DNA from: Myxococcus stipitatus
Lineage (GTDB): Bacteria; Myxococcota; Myxococcia; Myxococcales; Myxococcaceae
DNA length: 64,000 nt
NCBI RefSeq assembly: GCF_021412625.1
Contig: NZ_JAKCFI010000002.1
Location: 558,001 to 622,000 of the forward strand
Direction: 5' to 3'
Shown here: piece by piece, positions 52,931 through 62,125 of the stretch
Layout: the number at the start of each line of letters is the position of its first letter
Numbering within the stretch: the first letter of the stretch is position 1
The notes under the pieces: model-generated
Told to the model about the DNA's origin: nothing
Databases searched by the model: none
What the model saw: the letters and a program-made list of their open reading frames with translations, nothing else
Made by a program: the position numbers and the translations under genes

Positions 52931-54091
52931 TCAAATCTCCTCGAGCTTCAGCCGGAGGACGGGGCCGCGGTCATCGCGCTCGACGACGCGGAAGGTCGCG
53001 CCCGGAGGGATGAGGACCTCCTCCTCGCCGGGCTTGAGCGACGCGCCCTGGATGTCGCGGCCCGTCTTCGTCTTGATTTCGAGGACGGCGTCACCGTCGA
53101 ACTTCGAGTCGAGGTTCTTGGCGGTGCTGGTGAAGGAGTCGCGGGTGATGACGGCGCCCGTGATGTAGTCGTCGTAGTTCTTCTTCTTGTCGCCCCGGTA
53201 CACCGTGCCCTCGAAGACGGGCAGCTGGCTGAGCGCGGAGCGGGTGACGGCGATTCCATCCAGGTGCGTGTTCAGGTCGCGCGTCAGCGGGCCGTTGCCG
53301 CCGAGGTTCCCCAGCGGATAGAGGACACCGCGGTTGTAGGGTTTGAACTTCTCCTGGGTGTACTTGTAGATGGCGACCTTGGCCTCGTCGCCGAGCCCGC
53401 GGATGCGCTCCGCGCTGTCGGCCGCCTTGGGGTATTCCCTGGTGTTCTCCGCGAGGTGGTCATGGGCCATCTTCACGTACGGCGCGAAGTCCCCGTCGGT
53501 GAGCGCGCTCATCTGCTTGCGATAGGTGGCGACGGTGCTGTCGTCCGCGCGGAAGCCCTCGTTGAGCAGGGCGGCCAGCTTGATGCGCTGGTCGTCGCCG
53601 GCCTTGGCATGCGGGCCACCGCGCGCGAACACGGCGCGGACGAGGTCCGCCTTGGGACCCAGCTCCGCCTTGAGGGTGGCGAACTCGGCGGAGGTCGCCT
53701 GACCCTGGTTGGCTTCCAGTCCCCGCAGCGCGGCGAAGCCCTCGTCGCTGATGCTCTTGATGGCGCCACGCGGGATGCCCTTCGCGACGAATGGCGCGAT
53801 GACCGAGTCATCCCGGAGGACCGGCGGGCCCTTGGCGACGGTGACCGTGGGTGGAATCACCACCGCGGGATGGAGGACGGGCGGTGGCGTGCCGCCCACG
53901 ACGGGGCGCGGAGGCGGAGGCGGACCGAGCGGACGCGGGCCAGGCCCCGGCACGAAGGCATCCACGGGCCTTCCCGACCCGCCCACGCGAGATGGCGGGG
54001 GCGACGGAGGCGGCGACGTGTGGCCGCTCGTGCGCGGGGAGGTCTTCGTGATGCTGGATGGATTCGACGTGCCGCTCGTGATTCGGGTCAT
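52931..54091 (-). CDS. ADP-ribosyltransferase (R-S-ExE class), toxin-like
   Basis: This 386-residue protein has no signal peptide. Residues 1-90 are Pro/Gly/Ser-rich (PPPSPPPSRVGGSGRPVDAF, GPGPRPLGPPPPPRPVVGG), a disordered tail. The middle is helical (KLAALLNEGFRADDSTVATY, YVKMAHDHLAENTREY). The C-terminal third has the VIP2/ADP-ribosyltransferase exoenzyme signature: VYRG (Arg near 298), DSFTSTAKN (Ser-Thr-Ser near 318-325) and GEEEVLIPPGATFRVV (ExE near 353-356, where the second Glu is the catalytic residue in this clade and the ExE pattern points to Arg as target). It should transfer ADP-ribose from NAD to a protein. The target, delivery route and any immunity gene are not evident nearby. 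GGGGGAG precedes the ATG. Confidence 0.8.
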   Translation of the reverse strand: MTRITSGTSNPSSITKTSPRTSGHTSPPPSPPPSRVGGSGRPVDAFVPGPGPRPLGPPPPPRPVVGGTPPPVLHPAVVIPPTVTVAKGPPVLRDDSVIAPFVAKGIPRGAIKSISDEGFAALRGLEANQGQATSAEFATLKAELGPKADLVRAVFARGGPHAKAGDDQRIKLAALLNEGFRADDSTVATYRKQMSALTDGDFAPYVKMAHDHLAENTREYPKAADSAERIRGLGDEAKVAIYKYTQEKFKPYNRGVLYPLGNLGGNGPLTRDLNTHLDGIAVTRSALSQLPVFEGTVYRGDKKKNYDDYITGAVITRDSFTSTAKNLDSKFDGDAVLEIKTKTGRDIQGASLKPGEEEVLIPPGATFRVVERDDRGPVLRLKLEEI

Positions 54092-54422
54092 GTTGGCTCC
54101 CCCTCACCCGGATGTGTCCCAGGGTGTTGATGTGCGCTGATGTCTGGTTCTCGGAGCCGGCGGCGCGAGGGTTGTGGCCCGCGCGGGGGAAAATCGCGGT
54201 CATCCTCCCGATGACCGATGAAGGGATGAGCGGTGTCTCGAGCCGATGCGCGCGGGCGTCCTGGTGCACGCCACGCGCGTGGCACGCGGCGCGGTGCGCG
54301 CGTCGCGCCGCCGTCAGTGGGGGGCGCGAGCGCGGGTGACGCTCCGACGGATGACACCGTTCATGAGGGCCAGGCCGTGAGCTCCGGCCCCCGAGTGCGT
54401 CGAGGCGGCGGGCGCCCTCCGC
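54092..54422. other. 331-base gap, no gene seen
   Basis: The gap lies between the ADP-ribosyltransferase gene and the next gene on the same strand. Short open frames show no family, signal or ribosome site. Confidence 0.3.
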
Positions 54423-56180
54423 TCACGGAGGGCTGTCGGCGGTCGGGGGCCTTCGCACGCGCACGGGGTGCTGGAGGAGCACTTCCCGGAAGCGCCCTTC
54501 CCGCGTCGCCACGCAGAGGATGAAGCCCTCCAGTTCGCCGCAGGTGACCCGCTCGCCCTGCCGCAGGAATGGCTCGAGCATCGGCGGGTCGACGACGTAG
54601 AGGGTGTCCTCCGCGAGCTGCCCGTGCTCGACGTCCGCCTTCAGGGCCTCGCAGACCCGCGCGACGTGCTTCTCGTTGAGGCGCGCGGCGTAGCCGCTGT
54701 TGGTGGTCATCCCCTTGCGGTAGGCCAGGTCGCCCAGGCGCACGTAGTCTTCCTGGGCGAAGGCGCTCTGCACGCACGGCTCCTCGGAGCCATGGATGGA
54801 GGGAGGGACGAGGGCGACGTGCCGGAAGGAGGCATCCAGGTGCTCCCACTCCGGCGCCTGGAGCCGGGGCCAGGGGGCGACGCGGAAGGAGTTCTGCGTC
54901 CAGAGCTCCTGCGTGTCCAGGACCTGGAGCGCCACCGCGCCCAGCAGCACCGCCGTGCCGAGCGCCGGGCGGGCCCGCCAGCGCCAGACCGCGAGCGCCA
55001 GGATGCCGGTGAGGACGAGGTAGTGCAGCGGCCAGATGAAGCGCCCCGACGCGCGGAACACCCCGAGCACCGGCATCAGGGGCTCGGCCAGCTTGCGCAT
55101 CGTCAGCACCGTCGTCGCGCCCAGCGTCACCGTCGTCGAGAACGCGAGCAGGGTCAGCAGGGCGGTCGCGACGAGGAGGGGGAGGCGGGACTTCGCGAAC
55201 GCGCGGGCCTGGCGCCAGCCCATGGGGGGGTGACCCAGCAGGGCGATGCACGCGAGCGCGAGGGTGCCCGTGCCGAGATAGCCGAAGCCCTCGTATTGCT
55301 CCTCGCGCGCGGGGAGCCCGGGCAGCACGCGCGACCAGCGCATGGGGTTGATGAGCGCCAGCATGTCCGCGCTGTAGACGCCGAAGCCGCTCACGCCGCC
55401 GCGCACGTCCTGGCCCACGTAGCCGAAGGCGACGAAGAGCCCACCCACCACCAGGCTCCCCACGGCGAAGGCGGCCCCCGCCTCGCGCCACGTCAGCAGC
55501 CGCTCGGGCCACACCAGTGACACGAGGAGCGCCAAGGACAGCGCGAAGAGCATGACCTCCAGGTAGGGATGCGTGCCCGCCCCGAGCGCGTTCAGCGCCA
55601 GCACCCAGCCCAGCGTACGCCACGCGGCGCGCGCGTCCGCGCGGGGGCGCAAGGACAGATAGAGCAGGGCGGTGAGCATCCAGTGGGCGCTGAGGGTGTC
55701 GTGCCCGAAGCGGAACACGAGCACCGGCGCCAGCACGAAGAGCGCCGCGCCCAGCAACTGCTGGGCCGCGCGTGGGGTGAACAGCGCCATCACCTTGACG
55801 CCCATGACGCCCTGGAGCGCCAGGCACAGCGCGAGCCAGGGCCCGATGAACTGGAAGTCCCGGGGCAGCCACCGGGCGAAGGGCTTGAGCGCGAGCGACA
55901 CCCAGGGATTCGAGTCGGAGAGCCCGACCGTCATCGTGAGCGGACGCATCAGGTCCGGCGTCTTGCCCAGGGGGAAGCCCCACGGCGCCTCCCGGAAGAA
56001 GAGCCACCCGAGGACATGCTGGGCGAAGTCGCCCCAGCCCAGCCAGTCGAGGTAGGTGGGGTCGAGCGCCCGGCCTCCTCCCAAGGCGAGGAACCAGAGC
56101 AGCCCCAGCACCGCGCCGCAGCCGGGAAGCAGCCAGGCGCGCTGGGGGGCCGCGCCACCGTGAGCAGTGTGCTCCGTCAC
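54423..56180 (-). CDS. Polytopic membrane protein, DUF6311-like, possible glycosyltransferase
   Basis: This 585-residue protein starts at a GTG (56180) and has about ten membrane segments (GCGAVLGLLWFLALGG, WLALCLALQGVMGVKVMALF, LLGAALFVLAPVLVF, EVMLFALSLALLVSLVW). It includes DPTYLDWLGWGDFAQHVLGW near the start, the layout of DUF6311, a GT-C-like (Arnold/PMT-type) membrane family. The C-terminal 200 residues are hydrophilic, probably periplasmic (NSGYAARLNEKHVARVCEAL, VVDPPMLEPFLRQGERVTC). These proteins are suspected to transfer sugars from polyprenyl-phosphate carriers, but no assay supports that here. It appears to stand alone between gaps. Confidence 0.72.
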   Translation of the reverse strand: MTEHTAHGGAAPQRAWLLPGCGAVLGLLWFLALGGGRALDPTYLDWLGWGDFAQHVLGWLFFREAPWGFPLGKTPDLMRPLTMTVGLSDSNPWVSLALKPFARWLPRDFQFIGPWLALCLALQGVMGVKVMALFTPRAAQQLLGAALFVLAPVLVFRFGHDTLSAHWMLTALLYLSLRPRADARAAWRTLGWVLALNALGAGTHPYLEVMLFALSLALLVSLVWPERLLTWREAGAAFAVGSLVVGGLFVAFGYVGQDVRGGVSGFGVYSADMLALINPMRWSRVLPGLPAREEQYEGFGYLGTGTLALACIALLGHPPMGWRQARAFAKSRLPLLVATALLTLLAFSTTVTLGATTVLTMRKLAEPLMPVLGVFRASGRFIWPLHYLVLTGILALAVWRWRARPALGTAVLLGAVALQVLDTQELWTQNSFRVAPWPRLQAPEWEHLDASFRHVALVPPSIHGSEEPCVQSAFAQEDYVRLGDLAYRKGMTTNSGYAARLNEKHVARVCEALKADVEHGQLAEDTLYVVDPPMLEPFLRQGERVTCGELEGFILCVATREGRFREVLLQHPVRVRRPPTADSPP

Positions 56181-56413
56181 GCGAGGCCCCCCGCGCTCAT
56201 GGCGGTCGAAGGCCACGGGGACATCGTGAGGCTGTCGGTGTGGGGCTGGCGCGCCACCGGAAGCGGTCTCCTGCGCGTCCTCATGGGGCGGGCCCCGGGA
56301 GAGTGAGGAAGGTGAGGCCCAGCCATACCCCGAGGGGAGGACCCGGTCGAGCCCCGCCTCCACCCAGGGGCCTGGGGATGCGGGCGGCATTGACGGGGCT
56401 CGTGGCCCCGGGG

Positions 56414-56629
56414 CTACTCGCCCAGGTGGGCCCGGGTCACCATGCGCGCCGCTTCGCTCTGGATGTCATCCAGTTGCAGGGCGACCTCCAGGTCGAGGTA
56501 CTGGCGCTGCTCGAGGACCGCGTCGACGTCGAGCCACGCCTCGCGGGCGTTGTCGTAGCCGTCGCCTTCCCAGCTCCGGATGATGCTGCGGGCGCGCTTG
56601 CCCAGTTCGGTGCGTTCTTCTTCGTTCAC
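56414..56629 (-). CDS. Small cytoplasmic protein of unknown function
   Basis: This 71-residue product read from a GTG at 56629 (or 79 residues from a GTG at 56653) is fully helical and charged: VNEEERTELGKRARSIIRSW, DNAREAWLDVDAVLEQRQYL and LQLDDIQSEAARMVTRAHLG. There is no signal or membrane segment. A GGGGGA site lies 9 bases before the GTG at 56629. I recognise no family. The coding bias matches the neighbours, so I think it is real. Confidence 0.55.
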   Translation of the reverse strand: MNEEERTELGKRARSIIRSWEGDGYDNAREAWLDVDAVLEQRQYLDLEVALQLDDIQSEAARMVTRAHLGE

Positions 56630-56769
56630 GAATGTCCCCCGGCGCTCGTCCACCAGCCTGACATGGCCTGCGCGCGGGCGCTCCTTCCAGGAGATGGTGG
56701 GGGCTCCAGGTAACGGCCTCCGGGAGATAGGATGGGCGCGGCTCGGCTCATCCGGAGAAGGGGACTCCC

Positions 56770-57525
56770 ATGGGAATCACCATGTCGCCGCAGGAGTACG
56801 CCGTCGCGTTCCGTCTGCTCGCCGCCACCGCGCGACACCCCGAGAACATCGAGCGGGTGGTCCGGGAGCGGCTCCTCCACCGGTTCACGTCGCGGCCCAC
56901 GTTGCTGGACGTGGGCGCGGGAGCGGGGCGGGTGGCGGAGCGGCTGGCGCCGTACTTCGAATCCCTCACGCTGCTCGAGCCCAATCGGGAGCAGGTCGCC
57001 GGGTTCCGTCTGGAGAAGGCACGGGTCCTGGTGGAGCCCTTCGAGCACCACCGGTCCGAGGAGAAGTACGACCTCGTGCTGTGCTCCCACGTGCTGTACC
57101 ACGTGCCCCTGGCGGACTGGGGCGCGTTCATCGAGCGGCTCCTCGGCTGCGTGAAGCCTGGCGGCTATTGCGTCATCGTCATGGCCGCGGGCCGGGGACC
57201 GACATACGAGCTGTGTCGCGACTTCTCCGAATCGCTGCTGTTCGGTGAGCACCTGGTGACCACGCTCCGGCGGATGCGGCTTCCCCATGAGGTGGTCGCG
57301 ACGATGAGCGGCTTTCGCGCGAAGACCTTCGAGGAGATGTACACGCTCTGCCGCTTCTTCGTGCTCGAGGGCTGCTTCACGTCCGAGCAACTCGCCGCCC
57401 TGTCCGCGGACGAGGCGCGCCTGCTCGACGAGAAGCTGCAGCTGCGCGCCGAGCGTTGCCGGGACGCGGACGAGGTCTACCGGTTGGAGCAGGACGAGGA
57501 CCTCGTCCTCATTCCCAGGCCCTGA
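56770..57525 (+). CDS. Class I SAM-dependent methyltransferase
   Basis: This 251-residue protein has the Rossmann motif I LLDVGAGAGRVAERL, motif II LLEPNREQVAGFR and a post-motif YDLVLCSHVLYHVPLADW, the usual class I SAM fold of the Methyltransf_11/25 type. The 110-residue C-terminal half is helical and unique. The substrate cannot be told; it may be a small molecule. The gene is divergent from the small gene at 56629 and convergent with the SGNH gene (28-base gap). Confidence 0.85.
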   Translation: MGITMSPQEYAVAFRLLAATARHPENIERVVRERLLHRFTSRPTLLDVGAGAGRVAERLAPYFESLTLLEPNREQVAGFRLEKARVLVEPFEHHRSEEKYDLVLCSHVLYHVPLADWGAFIERLLGCVKPGGYCVIVMAAGRGPTYELCRDFSESLLFGEHLVTTLRRMRLPHEVVATMSGFRAKTFEEMYTLCRFFVLEGCFTSEQLAALSADEARLLDEKLQLRAERCRDADEVYRLEQDEDLVLIPRP

Positions 57526-57553
57526 CGCGGAAGGCGACGCGCCGGCGCGCCGC

Positions 57554-59131
57554 TCACGGGCAGAGCTTCACGTCGTCCACCAGGATGTGTCCCCATGCGC
57601 CGCCATCCGCGTCCCACACGCGAAGGCGCGCCGTCCGGCCTCGCAGCGCCGCCACGTCCCACGTCCGCGAGGTCAGGCTCTCCGAGTCCCGCCCCTGGGC
57701 CCGCGCCACCTCGCGGCCATCCACCAGGAGCGCCACGCCCACGTCACGTCCGTCGCCACCTCCCGCCACGCGCAGCCGCAGCCGCGCTCCGTCCAGGAGG
57801 AAGGCGGGGGAGAGGGCCTCGCCCACCGCGCGGTCGCCCCGGGCGGTGAAGGTGTTCAGCAGACCGCCGCCGCGCTGGCCGGTGATGTCCTGCTGGCCCG
57901 GTCGGTGTCCACCCTTCGCGGCGTCCGTCAGCGCCTCGCCCTGGAGCGTCCAGCCCGTCAGCTCCGAGGGCGCGTCGAACGCGAACACCGTGCGGCACCC
58001 CTGGCTCGCCGCGACCTCCCCACCGAGCAGCGGCAGGAGGTGCTCGCGGGTCAGGTGTTCGGTGAACTTCACCGCGCCCACCGCGCTCAAGTGGTCGCCG
58101 TCCGTGAAGTCTCCATCGGTCAAGCCGGGCACCGTCTTCAGGTCCACGAACCGGGCCTCATGCTGCTCGGCCTGGGCCCTCACCCAGGCGAGGTGCTCGT
58201 CGTAGAGGCTGTTGGGGCCATAGGCCACGTCCACCTGGCTCGCGGAGGGCGTGTTGATGACCACGGTCGCCACGCCCGCGGCGCGCAGCTCGCGCAGCGC
58301 TTGCTGGAAGTAGCCCATCTGCTCGTTGCCGAAGTGGGCCTCGGGCTTCCACATCTCCGTCCGGTAGCCCATGCCCCGGTGCCGCGCGCGAGAGGACTGC
58401 GTCGCGCCGTCCACGGAGCCCAACCGCAGGTAGCCGTCCTCTCCCGTGTCGGAGGCGGCTCCGGGCTTGCGACGCTCGAGCACCACCTGCACCACCTGGG
58501 GCCGCAGGCGCACGGATTCGAAGACGTTCGACACGATGATGGTGCTCAGCTCCTCGAAGCCCGCGCCCGCGCGCAGCGCGCTGCCCAGGTCCTGGAGCCG
58601 CCAGAGCGTGGTGAGCGACTCGCGCGACGGGGCCCGGGCGATTCGCGAGGAGAACATGTACGGGGAGATGCCCATCACCACCAGCTTGGGTCGCCGCTCC
58701 GGATGGGACAGCAGCCGGCGCACCCAGGCGAGCTGCGCCATGGGGGGCGCTCCGGACAGGCCCGCGTTGTAGACACGGAGGCGCTCGCCCCGCGCCTCCT
58801 CCACCAGGTCCGCGACCGTCGCCGGAGAGAAGCCGTGCAGGACGCGGGAGTCCCCTGTCATCGCGATGTCGGCGCCAGCCGAGGCGGAGAACTCCCGCCC
58901 CTTGTGGATGTAGAGGCTCTCGGCGGCGAGGTCTTTGGCCAGTCGCGAGGCGCGGAACCCCACCTCCAGCCCCACCACGCCCAGCACGAAGACGGTGAGG
59001 GCGACCCACGCCGCGCGGCGATGACGCTGGGGCGCCACCCCGGGGGCCTCCGACGCGACGGGGGCCACGGAGGGAACGGGAGGCGTGGCCTCGGGCGTCC
59101 GCGCGGGGACTGGGGGCTTGAGGGTCTCCAT
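57554..59131 (-). CDS. SGNH/GDSL-like O-acetyl transfer partner of the MBOAT protein, single membrane anchor
   Basis: This 525-residue protein has a Pro-rich start, one membrane anchor (AWVALTVFVLGVVGLEVGF) and a periplasmic SGNH-like domain: block I AMTGDSRVLHGFSPATVAD (Ser of GDS), LRVYNAGLSGAPPMAQ (Gly), GVATVVINTPSASQ and C-terminal DGDHLSAVGAVKFTEHL with DxxH as Asp-His. About 130 extra residues at the end form a beta domain (GQRGGGLLNTFTARGDRAVG, WGHILVDDVKLCP). AlgJ/AlgX/PatB-like proteins in this role acetylate polysaccharide after MBOAT export of acetyl groups. Only 3 bases separate it from the MBOAT gene, so they form an operon. Confidence 0.8.
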   Translation of the reverse strand: METLKPPVPARTPEATPPVPSVAPVASEAPGVAPQRHRRAAWVALTVFVLGVVGLEVGFRASRLAKDLAAESLYIHKGREFSASAGADIAMTGDSRVLHGFSPATVADLVEEARGERLRVYNAGLSGAPPMAQLAWVRRLLSHPERRPKLVVMGISPYMFSSRIARAPSRESLTTLWRLQDLGSALRAGAGFEELSTIIVSNVFESVRLRPQVVQVVLERRKPGAASDTGEDGYLRLGSVDGATQSSRARHRGMGYRTEMWKPEAHFGNEQMGYFQQALRELRAAGVATVVINTPSASQVDVAYGPNSLYDEHLAWVRAQAEQHEARFVDLKTVPGLTDGDFTDGDHLSAVGAVKFTEHLTREHLLPLLGGEVAASQGCRTVFAFDAPSELTGWTLQGEALTDAAKGGHRPGQQDITGQRGGGLLNTFTARGDRAVGEALSPAFLLDGARLRLRVAGGGDGRDVGVALLVDGREVARAQGRDSESLTSRTWDVAALRGRTARLRVWDADGGAWGHILVDDVKLCP

Positions 59132-59134
59132 GGC

Positions 59135-60562
59135 TCAGAACTGGAAGTAGATGAACTGCTCCCGGGGCTCGGCCAGGAGGTAGCACGCGAGCACCAGGGC
59201 CAGCCAGGCCACGCCCCGCGCGGGCGCGGGGAGCCACGCGTGCATCCGGCTTCCCACCTGGAAGCGCCCCAGCACGTGCGCGAGCGCGAGCGCGAGGGTG
59301 AGCACCAGCGCCGTCCTCAACCCCGCCGGCCAGGCCCCCCAGGCCATCCGCAGCGTGTCCGGACCGGAGACGGGGAGGAACATGCGCCCGAGCACCTCGT
59401 GCGCGAGCGTGAAGGTGGGCGCGCGGAAGTACACCCAGCCCACCATCACGAACACCAGCGTCACGCCCCAGGCGAGGAGCTGGTACGGCGCGCGCTCACG
59501 CAGGCGCCCCCAGGCCCGCGCGCGCGCGAAGCCATCCCACCGCTTGTGGAGCGCCAGCCCCGCGCCATGGAGCGCGCCCCAGAAGAGGAACGTCCAGTTC
59601 GCGCCGTGCCACAGCCCGCCCAGCAACATGGTGAGGAAGAGGTTGCGGTACTGCGCCAGGGTGCCCTGGCGGTTGCCTCCGAGCGAGATGTAGAGGTAGT
59701 CGCGCAGCCAGCGCGACAGCGTCATGTGCCAGCGTCGCCAGAACTCGGTGAGCGACGTGGAGAGGTAGGGCAGGCGGAAGTTCTCCGGCAGCTCCAGCCC
59801 CAGCATCAGCGACGCGCCCCGGGCGATGTTCGTGTACCCGGCGAAGTCGCAGAAGATCTGCCCCGTATACGCGACGACGCCCATCCAGACGCCGAAGCTG
59901 GCGTGCGCGCCAGGGCGGGCGAACACCTCGTCCGCCCACAGCGAGAGCCGGTCGGCGAAGACGAGCTTCTGGGTGAAGCCGACGAGGCACAGGTAGACGC
60001 CATCACCGAAGCGCTGCCCGTCGAAGGCGGAGGGCACGCGCAGCTGGGGCAAGAGCTCGCCCGCGCGGACGATGGGGCCGGCGATGAGGTGCGGGTAGTA
60101 GGCCACGTACAGCGCGAAGCGCCACAGCGAGCGCTCCGCGGGGTCGCCGCGATGCACGTCCACCAGGTAGCTGATGATTTCGAAGCAGTAGAACGAGATG
60201 GCCAGCGGCAGGAGGATGTCCACGCGCCCCTGGCCCGTCTCGTGGCCCAGCAGCCGCAGCAGCGCCGCGCCCTGGGCGGCCAGGAAGCCCGCGTACTTGA
60301 ACCACGCGAGCACGCCCAGGACCACCGTGACGCTGGCGCCCAGCAGCAGCCGTCGATGCCAGCCGCGCTCCAGGCCGAGCGCCACGCTCCAGCCCAGCAC
60401 CGTCATCCCTCCCAGGAGCAGCCCGTAGATGGGCCCCCAGGACAGATAGAAGACGTAGCTGCTCACCAGCAGCAGCGGGCCCACCCAGGCTCGAGGGAGG
60501 ACCCACCGCAGGGCCACGACCGCGAGATGGAACAGGAGGAACGTGGCGCTGGTGAAGAGCAT
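59135..60562 (-). CDS. MBOAT-family membrane O-acyltransferase (AlgI/DltB-like)
   Basis: This 475-residue protein has about 11 membrane segments (FTSATFLLFHLAVVALRWV, YYPHLIAGPIVRAGELLPQL, FWRRWHMTLSRWLRDYLYI) and the MBOAT catalytic His319 in GGLWHGANWTFLFWGALHG. The C-terminus QFIYFQF is typical of AlgI-like acetyltransferases. It moves acyl (usually acetyl) groups across the inner membrane for transfer by the SGNH partner in the next gene. The polysaccharide acetylated is unknown; no exopolysaccharide genes are adjacent. Confidence 0.92.
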   Translation of the reverse strand: MLFTSATFLLFHLAVVALRWVLPRAWVGPLLLVSSYVFYLSWGPIYGLLLGGMTVLGWSVALGLERGWHRRLLLGASVTVVLGVLAWFKYAGFLAAQGAALLRLLGHETGQGRVDILLPLAISFYCFEIISYLVDVHRGDPAERSLWRFALYVAYYPHLIAGPIVRAGELLPQLRVPSAFDGQRFGDGVYLCLVGFTQKLVFADRLSLWADEVFARPGAHASFGVWMGVVAYTGQIFCDFAGYTNIARGASLMLGLELPENFRLPYLSTSLTEFWRRWHMTLSRWLRDYLYISLGGNRQGTLAQYRNLFLTMLLGGLWHGANWTFLFWGALHGAGLALHKRWDGFARARAWGRLRERAPYQLLAWGVTLVFVMVGWVYFRAPTFTLAHEVLGRMFLPVSGPDTLRMAWGAWPAGLRTALVLTLALALAHVLGRFQVGSRMHAWLPAPARGVAWLALVLACYLLAEPREQFIYFQF

Positions 60563-60830
60563 GTCCGGTGCGAGGCCGGCACCCTAGCACGGCGCCTCCT
60601 GGCGGGCCCTCGTCGGAGGCGGCGAAGGCGGACGCCCGACGCCTCGCCGGCCCACACCCGATGTCCATGCCGGAGCCCACCGGCGATTCGCCCGCCCGCT
60701 TCGCCGAGCGGCGGGGACGCCCGGGCCTCGCGGCCGGGGTGTGCCCCGGGACGGACCACGGCGTCGTGGTGTCCACTCGCCGTGACACCGTGACGCCGGA
60801 GGGGCGTGTCCCGTTGGCGTGGGGGCCGTG

Positions 60831-61718
60831 CTACGTCGCGCGGGCCTGGTGGGCCTGCCGCGCGGCCTGGAGCGTGTTCGCCAGCAGCATGGTGATGGTC
60901 ATGGGGCCCACTCCGCCGGGGACCGGAGTGATGGCGCTGGCGACCTGACTGACGTTGTCGAAGTCCACGTCGCCCACCATCTTGTAACCCCGCGCGGAGC
61001 CCGGGTCGGGGACGCGGTTCTGTCCCACGTCGATGACCACCACGCCGGGCTTCACCATGTCGGCGGTGATGAGGTTCTGCTTTCCCACCGCGACGATGAG
61101 GATGTCCGCCTGCCGGGTATGGTGGGCGAGGTCCGGCGTGTGTCGGTGCGTCAGCGTGAGCGTGGCGTCCGGGCCCGGCGCGACCAGCAGCGACGCCAGC
61201 GGCTTGCTGACGATGAGGCTGCGTCCGACGATGACCGCGTGCCTTCCCCGGGTGGGGATGTTCTCGCGACGGAGCATCTCCATGATGCCCGCGGGCGTGC
61301 AGGGGACGAAGGCGCGCGGGTCGCCCACGAACGCCAGGCCCGCGTTCAGCGGGTGGAAGCCATCCACGTCCTTCTCGGGGCGGATGTGCTCGAGGATGGC
61401 CTTGTAGGGCAGGTGGGCCGGGAGCGGCAGCTGCACGAGGATGCCGTGCACCTCCGGGTCCGTGTTCAGCCGGTCGATGGTGGCGAACAGCTCCTCCTTG
61501 GAGACGTCCTCGGGCAGCTCGAGCGTCTGGCCCTTCATGCCCAGCGCCTCGCAGGCGCGAGTCTTGCTCGCCACGTAGGCCCGGCTCGCGGGGTTGTTGC
61601 CCACGAGCACCACGGAGAGTCCAGGCGTCACCCCCACGGCCCGCAGCGCCGCGACCTCCTGGGCCATCTCCTCCCTCATCACCCGACTGAGCTCGGTTCC
61701 ATCCAGTAGACGCGCCAT
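60831..61718 (-). CDS. folD: Bifunctional methylenetetrahydrofolate dehydrogenase/cyclohydrolase
   Basis: This 295-residue enzyme has the FolD catalytic Lys block YVASKTRACEALGM, the substrate motif GILVQLPLPAHLP, the dehydrogenase loop EKDVDGFHPLN and the signature TPVPGGVGPMTITMLLANT. It interconverts 5,10-methylene-, methenyl- and 10-formyl-tetrahydrofolate with NADP. Length matches the family. It is a monocistronic housekeeping gene; the ATG at 61718 was chosen because the family N-terminus starts with the MARLLDG motif seen here. Confidence 0.95.
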   Translation of the reverse strand: MARLLDGTELSRVMREEMAQEVAALRAVGVTPGLSVVLVGNNPASRAYVASKTRACEALGMKGQTLELPEDVSKEELFATIDRLNTDPEVHGILVQLPLPAHLPYKAILEHIRPEKDVDGFHPLNAGLAFVGDPRAFVPCTPAGIMEMLRRENIPTRGRHAVIVGRSLIVSKPLASLLVAPGPDATLTLTHRHTPDLAHHTRQADILIVAVGKQNLITADMVKPGVVVIDVGQNRVPDPGSARGYKMVGDVDFDNVSQVASAITPVPGGVGPMTITMLLANTLQAARQAHQARAT

Positions 61719-62125
61719 GGGGCGGCTTCTTACGTCAGAATCCCCCGGGCGCTGTACCTCTTCTTCCCAGCCCCCCGCCCATGCCCGCCTCCTGACGGGG
61801 CAGGGTGCCTTTTTCTCCGAGAATGTCGGATTGCCGGCGGTTCGTCGGAGCACGGCGCGCGCGCGTTGGCGCGCAGCGAGCCCTGGCCCGCCGGTGGAGG
61901 GAGGCCCGGCTCCCGCCTCCATCGAACACGGGGTGGACACCATGCGCGGTGGCGATGAACGCGTGTGAAGGACGTTGCGCAATCCCAGCCGCCGTGTGCA
62001 CGTCGTGGCACGGACCCGGGGTCTGTCTGGGTATCGCTGTGCATCCCGCGACTCAGGTGCGAGGGGATGTGTCTCGTGATAGGGAATGCCGGTGGCCCTG
62101 GTCCTCATCCCCGAGATACATATAT
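61719..62125. other. 407-base gap with no supported gene
   Basis: This gap separates the divergent folD and RCC1-repeat genes. The last bases before the RCC1 gene are AT-rich (ACATATATATG), fitting a promoter. A GC-rich dyad region lies near 61850-61880. No RNA gene or small gene is supported. Confidence 0.35.

Noticed and set aside
57587..60793. 1068-codon plus-strand frame over the MBOAT/SGNH pair
   Set aside because: Composition is His/Gln/Arg-rich without structure; the minus strand genes are clear.
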